Part shown: piece by piece, positions 43,772-49,023 of the stretch
Numbering within the stretch: the stretch's first letter is position 1
Layout of the letters: each line of letters opens with the position of its first letter
From: Acidobacteriaceae bacterium
GTDB lineage: Bacteria > Acidobacteriota > Terriglobia > Terriglobales > Acidobacteriaceae
DNA: 49,023 bases
Assembly: GCA_003165075.1 (NCBI GenBank)
Contig: PLSM01000116.1
Coordinates: 1-49,023 of the forward strand
Direction: 5' to 3'
The notes under the pieces: generated by a model
What the model was told of the DNA's origin: nothing
Databases searched by the model: none
Seen by the model: the letters and a program-made list of their open reading frames with translations, nothing else
Program-made: the position numbers and the translations under genes

Positions 43772-45268
43772 TTACGTACTGAAGGCCAGAACCGGCTGAG
43801 GCAGGAATGCTTCGGCATCCTCGTCCGTTTCCGCTTGCTCGTCATGGCTCAGGCTCAACAGGGATTGGACCACTTCGGCGGCGCTGTAAGTCTCGCGTCC
43901 GGGAGCCAGGAAACGGGCGATGGTGTTCAGGTCGTCGCCCACTGTCACCAGCGCGGGTTCGACTTGATTGCCTGGACGTGTCTGAGCAAGCCCAATGTTG
44001 GCCATAAGGGCATTGCACAGGCACTTGCGCCCAACGGTGTCTTCAATCTTGCCACCCTTTGAGAGGTAGTTGGCCACCGGCTCGGCGGCGCAACGATAGC
44101 CGATGTTGCCGTCGGGCGCTGCGTAAGGCTCACGCAGGTAGCCGAGATCGCAGACGCGTTTCCGCTCCTGGTAGACATTGAGCGCGGAAGAGGTGCCTTC
44201 TAACAGGGCGACCTTGAAAGGAAATCCGGTGGGCGAGGCCAGGGGGTCGGTAAACACCTCACCGGCGCCGGCGATGGCCTGGTTCATAAGGGCCTTTTTC
44301 AGGTCGGGACTCATCCCCGATTCCTCACTGAAGGCGAACGCAGTACCGACCTGGATGCCCGCGGCCCCCTGGTCGAGTGCCTGGCGCAGGGCCTGCGCAT
44401 TCCCATAGCCGCCCGCCAGCCAGAAAGGCACGCCCAATTCCCGCAGGTCCGGGATGCTGACCCGGTCGCGCTCACCGTAGATTGGTTCGCCGGCAGCATT
44501 CAGTTGCAGCTTGCCGCGCGGAGGAGCATTGTGGCCGCCAGCTGTGGCGCTCTCGATTACCAGCCCATCGACCCGGCCGTTGGCGCGCCGAAGCATGGTG
44601 GTCGCCAGGGTGTTGGAGGAGACGATGGCCAGAAACCTGGGCCGGGAGAGCTTGGGCAGAGGACCCTCGACATAATCGGCGGGGTTGAAGTGCATCTGCG
44701 TGTCCATGCTCGGCGCCGCGCCGGCCACAGCCAATTTGTACTCTGCGGACTGCTGCGCGGCATAGTTATCGAGTATGCCGGGAATGTGGAGGGGAATGCC
44801 TGCACCCATCAACACATAGCCAACACCGGCCAGCATGGCTCCGTAGAGCGAGGCCAAGTGAGGCAGTTGCACCTTCTCAAGGAAATTGACGCCCACATCA
44901 TTGGGGTGGTTCTCGCGAGCCAGAAAGACTTCGACAAAGTTCGACACCATGCACAGTTCAATCAGCTTACGAGGCTCGACCTTCTGGTGCATAGCCGTGA
45001 TCGGGTAGGGAGCGGTGGCCGGCTTGCCGCCGGGGACAAAGTACTCCTGCCAGATTCTTTTGGCCATTTCGGGAAACGGAAAAGCATCCAGTCCCCGGCG
45101 CATGTAGCCGCCTAAATCGCCATCGGCAAGGCGACGCACGAAGACCTGGTCGAGCGCCGTTCCGGAGACGACGCCAAGCTGGCCGAGCCTGGAGACGGCG
45201 TTGGCAAGGCGCCAATTGGACACCCCGACCCCCATGCCGCCCTGAATAATCTTGGGAAACTGGACCAT
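43772..45268 (-). CDS. Nitronate monooxygenase-like FMN enzyme
   Basis: This 498-residue flavoprotein of the NMO/2-nitropropane dioxygenase superfamily has I-I-Q-G-G-M-G near the start, E-S-A-T-A-G-G-H-N-A-P-P (catalytic-His region) and G-V-P-F-W-L-A-G-G-Y-G-N...G-A-A-G-I-Q-V-G-T-A-F phosphate-binding motifs. It is about 130-150 residues longer than typical NMOs, with a Cys-containing C-terminal part (C-A-A-E-P-V...R-K-C-L-C-N-A-L), similar to PfaD-type long members. Substrate is unknown. The ribosome site is weak. It converges on arsR with a strong terminator between. Confidence 0.85.
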   Translation of the reverse strand: MVQFPKIIQGGMGVGVSNWRLANAVSRLGQLGVVSGTALDQVFVRRLADGDLGGYMRRGLDAFPFPEMAKRIWQEYFVPGGKPATAPYPITAMHQKVEPRKLIELCMVSNFVEVFLARENHPNDVGVNFLEKVQLPHLASLYGAMLAGVGYVLMGAGIPLHIPGILDNYAAQQSAEYKLAVAGAAPSMDTQMHFNPADYVEGPLPKLSRPRFLAIVSSNTLATTMLRRANGRVDGLVIESATAGGHNAPPRGKLQLNAAGEPIYGERDRVSIPDLRELGVPFWLAGGYGNAQALRQALDQGAAGIQVGTAFAFSEESGMSPDLKKALMNQAIAGAGEVFTDPLASPTGFPFKVALLEGTSSALNVYQERKRVCDLGYLREPYAAPDGNIGYRCAAEPVANYLSKGGKIEDTVGRKCLCNALMANIGLAQTRPGNQVEPALVTVGDDLNTIARFLAPGRETYSAAEVVQSLLSLSHDEQAETDEDAEAFLPQPVLAFST

Positions 45269-45417
45269 TCTTAAATTGTTTCACAAATCAAGAAAATTCC
45301 TGGATTTTTATTTCATATAAGTAAGAGAGATAGGTACCAGAGTGTGCAATTTTGGACATCGCACGGCGAGGGGATATGAATTTTGCGTCGCGGAGAGCCC
45401 GGATGCGGCATGACGGC

Positions 45418-45966
45418 CTACGGCCCAGGAGATTCGTCGAATGCTTGCGCCATGCCGGGATAAAAGGCCAGATAGCAACAAATGAGTAAGTTCAGCGCCA
45501 TGGTGAGAGCGAGTGCGGCCTGCTGCGGCCCGGTTAGCGGGATGGGCTGCCCCGCCGCCCAACTGCCAAACAGATTGGCTGCGGTTTCAGCTACCGACGC
45601 CCCGGACATGAACATGGCGTACCAGCGCGCACGCCAGTCCCGGGACCACCACCTCCAGCCGACAAAGGCGTAAAACACGGCCGAAAGAAGGAAGGCTACC
45701 TCCGGCGGCAAGGGCTCGGGAACCGGTGCGAAATGGGCCGCGAGAAAAGCCGAGAATTGGGCGTCGGGGAGTTCCCACACAATGATCGCAAGGAGCAAGT
45801 TGATCCCCGCGCGAAGGAAACAATACCAGGCGTAGAGAGTGATCATGAGCGGCAGCTTGATCTGCCTCAACTTGCCCCGGTCCTGCAGCGCGGCGGGCAT
45901 TGGCATGGGCGGCCGGACGATCCCTTTTATTCTGGGCGGCTCGGGCGATCGAAACTGCTGAGTCAT
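45418..45966 (-). CDS. Membrane protein of unknown function (four helices)
   Basis: This 182-residue protein has a Pro-rich N-terminus and about four membrane helices: near 36-65 (M-I-T-L-Y-A-W-Y-C-F-L-R-A-G-I-N-L-L-L), 88-107, 112-135 and 146-168. No family was recognised. GGAG lies 5 nt before the ATG. It stands between the NMO-like gene and another unknown membrane gene on the same strand; no operon is evident. Confidence 0.72.
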   Translation of the reverse strand: MTQQFRSPEPPRIKGIVRPPMPMPAALQDRGKLRQIKLPLMITLYAWYCFLRAGINLLLAIIVWELPDAQFSAFLAAHFAPVPEPLPPEVAFLLSAVFYAFVGWRWWSRDWRARWYAMFMSGASVAETAANLFGSWAAGQPIPLTGPQQAALALTMALNLLICCYLAFYPGMAQAFDESPGP

Positions 45967-46086
45967 GCTTGCTCCAGTGAAATGTGGCCATGAAGGTGGT
46001 GGTGAGTCAGCGGGTCAGTGAGTTGAGTTTAGGCTGTTGGAAGATTCAACAGCGGCGCAAAGCGGACCATGGTTGGCTGCCGTGAG

Positions 46087-46683
46087 CTAAACGGCTGCAC
46101 CGAACCTAGCCGAAAACCTGACCAATGAACCAACCACCAGAATATCCAGGAAGAAGTCCACGGCCAGAATGCACTGCACAAGCACAGGCGTGGAAAGACC
46201 AAACGCACGCAGGGTCATGAACATGAACAGGAGCCGTAACATGGCGAAACCCGATACGGCTATGGTGGCACGGCGAACCCAGTTATTCATGTCGAGGAGA
46301 CCGAAACCGGTTGCGGCATAGTAAACACCAATTCCGGCAGTGATCTCCGTAGCTGAACTTAGCTGTGAAGCATGGGGGGAAGGAATCCGCCGCGTGATGA
46401 GAAAGATGATCATCCTGAGGATTGGGTGAGCAGCCAGGCCCACAGCCTGATTCGACCACGACACGGCAACCGCGATGATGAGGAAGAACGCCCTGAAAAG
46501 CTGATACGACGCCACCGCAGTGACCTGAAATGGACGTAGCTCGGATGGAAGCGCTTTTCGCCGGGTCTGAAGTTTCAGCTTGAGGAAGGGTGACATTCCC
46601 TCGGGCGGCATCACGGTTCCCAACAATGGTGGAGGATCAATTCCTCCATAGAGGGGAACCAACTGGCCCCATATCGGAGCCAT
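46087..46683 (-). CDS. Membrane protein of unknown function
   Basis: This is a 198-residue protein if begun at the ATG at 46683; the frame is open farther upstream into the next gene, and the true start is uncertain. A soluble N-terminal part (about 1-55) is followed by roughly four hydrophobic helices (F-R-A-F-F-L-I-I-A-V-A-V near the first, V-L-V-Q-C-I-L-A-V-D-F-F-L-D-I-L-V-V near the last). No known family was recognised. It follows the PRC/MgtE_N/CBS gene by about 130 bp on the same strand. Confidence 0.6.
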   Translation of the reverse strand: MAPIWGQLVPLYGGIDPPPLLGTVMPPEGMSPFLKLKLQTRRKALPSELRPFQVTAVASYQLFRAFFLIIAVAVSWSNQAVGLAAHPILRMIIFLITRRIPSPHASQLSSATEITAGIGVYYAATGFGLLDMNNWVRRATIAVSGFAMLRLLFMFMTLRAFGLSTPVLVQCILAVDFFLDILVVGSLVRFSARFGAAV

Positions 46684-46810
46684 CTTCTCGCGAAGCCGAT
46701 AGGTCAGGCCGTAGGTTACAGGTTTGTAGCCGCCTTGGAATTTATTTCGCAATACGGGTCTGTCCTTGTATGCGCTCAAGGGGAGAGTATCACAGGAGTT
46801 ATGAGTGAGT

Positions 46811-48067
46811 TTAGAGTTTTTCGCGCAGGAAACTAATGACATGATCGGCCTGAACCACGCCCACCATATGGCCCTGGGCATCCACTACGGGGAGCGCGTG
46901 CAGGTTGTACTTATCGAAGATTTCAGCCAACTGGTTTTGGCGGGTATCCGCGGGGCAGGAGAGGACACGATGCTCGGTGAGCACCGAGAGGCGCGCCTCA
47001 GGCTGCGCCATGACCAGCCGGGCTAGCGGGATGACGCCATGGAGCACTCGCTTCTCGTCGAGCAGGTAGATCTCCGTGACGCTCTCAGGATCGCCGTCAA
47101 AGGTACGCAGGGCCTGGACTGCATGAGCGACAGTGGAGTCCAACCCCAGGTAGACGAAGTCCGTTGTCATGCAGCCGGCGGCGGAGTCCTCATCGAATTC
47201 GAGTAGCTCGGAAACCTCCTGGCGTTCCTCGGGCTCCATCTCTTCGAGGATGGCGTCGGACTGCTCCTCGGGCAGTTCGGCCAGCAGGTCGGCGGCAGCT
47301 CCGGGGTCCATCTCCTCGACGATGTCGGCAATCCGCTCCTCGTCCAGCTTCTCGAGGAGCGACTTCTGCAGCTTGGGATCGACCTCTTCAAGAGCCTCCG
47401 CGGCCACCTCTTCATCCAGCGAGGTGAAGACCGCCTCCCGCTCGGCGGGAGCCAGATCCTCAAGAATCTCGGCCAGGTCGGAAGGATGCATGGCGGCCAG
47501 GCGCTCATGCTCGATGCGCAGTTTGACGCGCCGCGCGGGATCGACCTCGATGACATTCACAAACTGCCAGGGAATGCCGCGCGCCCTGAATTTGCGGGAG
47601 AGCCCCTCCAGCGAGGCGCGAGGCAACATGCCCTTGAAAACCCTGCGGAAGGCGCCGCGCAGGCCTACATCGACCTCGGCCACGCGCAACAGGTGAGCGG
47701 CGCCCTGCCCCATCCACTCCAGGTCGACGTCGTTGACGCGGACTACCTTGCGGCCATGAATATCGATGATCTGGCGGTCTACCAGGTCCTGCTGCAGGTA
47801 AAGATAGTTGCCCTGATCCTGGAGCGGCACAAGGGTGCCGGAAGAGCGCAGTTCGAGGGTGCCGGAAGGGGTTTCCATCACGTCCTGCGAAGGCACAATG
47901 CACAGTCCGGTGCGAGTCTTGAGCACCAGGCCGGCCACCTTGCCGGCATCCGGACCAGTGGCCACAGCCACGTCTTTGAGCCGTCCGCGCAGGTGGCCCT
48001 GGGCGTCGGTCACCGGGGTGCCGAGCAGCGCGGTGAGGCTGACGCGGGCTGAGGTGCGGTGCTGCAT
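46811..48067 (-). CDS. PRC-barrel/MgtE_N/CBS protein lacking a transport domain
   Basis: This 418-residue soluble protein has two PRC-barrel-like segments (about 9-65 and 97-140), an MgtE intracellular N domain (about 188-295, with acidic helical repeats such as L-A-E-I-L-E-D-L-A-P-A-E-R and A-D-L-L-A-E-L-P-E-E-Q-S) and a pair of CBS domains (about 297-415, Y-N-L-H-A-L-P-V-V-D near the end). In MgtE these parts sense Mg2+ and gate the channel, but the MgtE membrane domain is absent. It may sense Mg2+ or nucleotides for another transporter such as the NRMT-type protein at 39361-40611. The ATG at 48067 fits the PRC start. Confidence 0.87.
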   Translation of the reverse strand: MQHRTSARVSLTALLGTPVTDAQGHLRGRLKDVAVATGPDAGKVAGLVLKTRTGLCIVPSQDVMETPSGTLELRSSGTLVPLQDQGNYLYLQQDLVDRQIIDIHGRKVVRVNDVDLEWMGQGAAHLLRVAEVDVGLRGAFRRVFKGMLPRASLEGLSRKFRARGIPWQFVNVIEVDPARRVKLRIEHERLAAMHPSDLAEILEDLAPAEREAVFTSLDEEVAAEALEEVDPKLQKSLLEKLDEERIADIVEEMDPGAAADLLAELPEEQSDAILEEMEPEERQEVSELLEFDEDSAAGCMTTDFVYLGLDSTVAHAVQALRTFDGDPESVTEIYLLDEKRVLHGVIPLARLVMAQPEARLSVLTEHRVLSCPADTRQNQLAEIFDKYNLHALPVVDAQGHMVGVVQADHVISFLREKL

Positions 48068-48190
48068 GAAGTGAGTGTATTCTCTCCGGTTTACCGTTGC
48101 CAGCCGCGAAGCATCGGCATCAAAGAACGGGTAACTGAGTGAACAAGCGCGAGAGAGGGCGGCTTTTGCTTGACACAATGAGTTCCAGCT

Positions 48191-48712
48191 ATGAAACTGC
48201 GAGCAAGGTTCCCCGGGGCTGCAGAGAGCAATAACCCCCACTTCCATTTGAAACTGGTGGAGACGATCGCTGTGGAGAAACCCAGATCAGCCAGGCTCAG
48301 CTTTGCGCTTAGCTCCACGATGGACAGCGTGAGCGAGGTAGAGGCCGCCGCAGACAAGCTGGCGACCGAGGCCGGCCTCGAAGAGGACGAGCGCTTCCAC
48401 GTGACGATGGCGGTGCGCGAAGCTGCCGTGAACGCTGTGCTGCACGGCAACGACTACGATCCCGCCAAGCAGATCACAGCCAGTTTTGAGAACACCGGCA
48501 AGTCGCTGGTGTTTACCATCGCCGATGAAGGCCGAGGGCTGAACCCGGACACGATTCCCGACCCCCTGGCCCCGGAAAACCTCTTGCGCGGCACCGGGCG
48601 GGGCATCTTTCTTATCCGCGCGCTGATGGATGAGGTACACTTTCGACAACTGCATCCCGGAACCGAATTGACGCTGGTGAAACATCTGGCGCCGGCAAGC
48701 GAAAAGACGTAG
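48191..48712 (+). CDS. RsbW/SpoIIAB-like anti-sigma factor serine kinase
   Basis: This 173-residue GHKL-fold protein has the N-box R-E-A-A-V-N-A-V-L-H-G-N (76-87), G1 D-E-G-R-G-L (112-117) and G2 G-T-G-R-G-I-F (134-140), which build the ATP pocket. Such kinases bind a sigma factor or phosphorylate a STAS anti-sigma antagonist. The next gene encodes a STAS protein, completing a partner-switching pair. The first about 30 residues are unlike the family, so a downstream GTG start (about 48257) is possible. Confidence 0.87.
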   Translation: MKLRARFPGAAESNNPHFHLKLVETIAVEKPRSARLSFALSSTMDSVSEVEAAADKLATEAGLEEDERFHVTMAVREAAVNAVLHGNDYDPAKQITASFENTGKSLVFTIADEGRGLNPDTIPDPLAPENLLRGTGRGIFLIRALMDEVHFRQLHPGTELTLVKHLAPASEKT

Positions 48713-48850
48713 TGTACTTTTGCGAGCCGCTCCCGGGGGGCGGACAATGGCATTCAACTCCTGCTCAGGGTTCTAACTGGCTGAGGCTTTCCTCTAAACT
48801 TGCACCGCATAAAGGTGCTATAACCGTATTACCCAAAAGGAGGATTTTCC

Positions 48851-49023
48851 GTGGCACTTTCTATTGCTTCCCGTGAAGTGGACGGTGTGACCGTTCTCGA
48901 TCTCAGCGGGCGGATCACTCTGGGCGAGGGCAGTGTGCAGTTGCGCGAGTCCGTTCGCGACCTGATTAGCAAGGGATCAAAGAGCGTCCTGCTGAACATG
49001 GGCGACGTGAACTATATCGATAG
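48851..49023 (+). CDS. STAS-domain anti-sigma factor antagonist (truncated by window end)
   Basis: A GTG start follows a strong AAAAGGAGG. The visible 57 residues read A-L-S-I-A-S-R-E-V-D-G-V-T-V-L-D-L-S-G-R-I then L-R-E-S-V-R-D-L-I-S-K-G and L-L-N-M-G-D-V-N-Y-I-D, the opening of a STAS domain of the SpoIIAA/RsbV type. The conserved D-S-x-G phosphorylation site would begin just at the window end. It follows the RsbW-like gene by 138 bp, on the same strand. Confidence 0.85.
   Translation, partial: MALSIASREVDGVTVLDLSGRITLGEGSVQLRESVRDLISKGSKSVLLNMGDVNYID

Overview
The window is high-GC chromosomal DNA, about 60% G+C by eye. The gene content best fits a member of the Acidobacteriota (Terriglobia-like). 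Pointers are a YXWGXW-type secreted protein, a FecR-domain protein with a Trp/Gly-rich tail, a DUF2961/GH172 protein, a stand-alone PRC-barrel/MgtE_N/CBS protein and many Tat or lipoprotein signals. No rRNA, tRNA, CRISPR array, prophage or complete insertion sequence was seen, so placement rests on protein families alone.

Layout. 1-7.0 kb: a small secreted protein, threonine aldolase, an unknown secreted protein, an STN-like protein, a tadE-tadG pair, then about 0.9 kb of AT-richer DNA without a convincing gene and an easily missed 55-residue membrane protein (6854-7021). 7.1-15.1 kb: uvrA (with a good promoter containing a palindrome), a CPBP protease translationally coupled to it, pyrE, an OmpA-like lipoprotein and uvrC. 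15.2-19.1 kb: an NTF2-like lipoprotein, two divergent Crp/Fnr regulators (one frameshifted) separated by 32-bp tandem repeats, and an amino-acid permease. 19.2-24.6 kb: glgA, rsmA, a FecR protein, an unknown secreted protein and ruvC. 24.7-31.9 kb: a serine hydrolase, a DUF2164 protein, an ABC ATPase, argJ, a secreted protein, a Tat-exported sugar isomerase and a degenerate E1-alpha-like protein; two copies of a 68-bp element precede two of these genes. 32-38.8 kb: a Wzi-like outer-membrane protein, an overlapping xerD-xerC pair, a rhodanese-TlpA pair, a HAD phosphatase and a Nudix hydrolase. 38.8-49 kb: a repeat-rich gap, an NRMT-type Nramp transporter, a small conserved-looking protein, a GH172 protein, an AHSA1-ArsR operon with a near-consensus promoter and operator, a nitronate monooxygenase-like protein, two unknown membrane proteins, the PRC/MgtE_N/CBS protein, and an RsbW-like kinase followed by a STAS protein cut by the window end.

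Functional themes are DNA repair and recombination (uvrA, uvrC, ruvC, xerC, xerD, mutT-like), cell envelope (OmpA, Wzi, FecR, lipoproteins, Tad proteins), divalent metal handling (NRMT and MgtE_N/CBS) and partner-switching regulation (RsbW/STAS). The most promising new material is: the operator-promoter of the AHSA1-ArsR operon, the palindrome inside the uvrA promoter, the duplicated 68-bp leader element, the cofactor-site-less E1-alpha homologue, the possible split Mg2+ sensor/transporter pair, and the tandem repeats between the two Crp/Fnr genes. No single large unknown multi-gene system was recognised.
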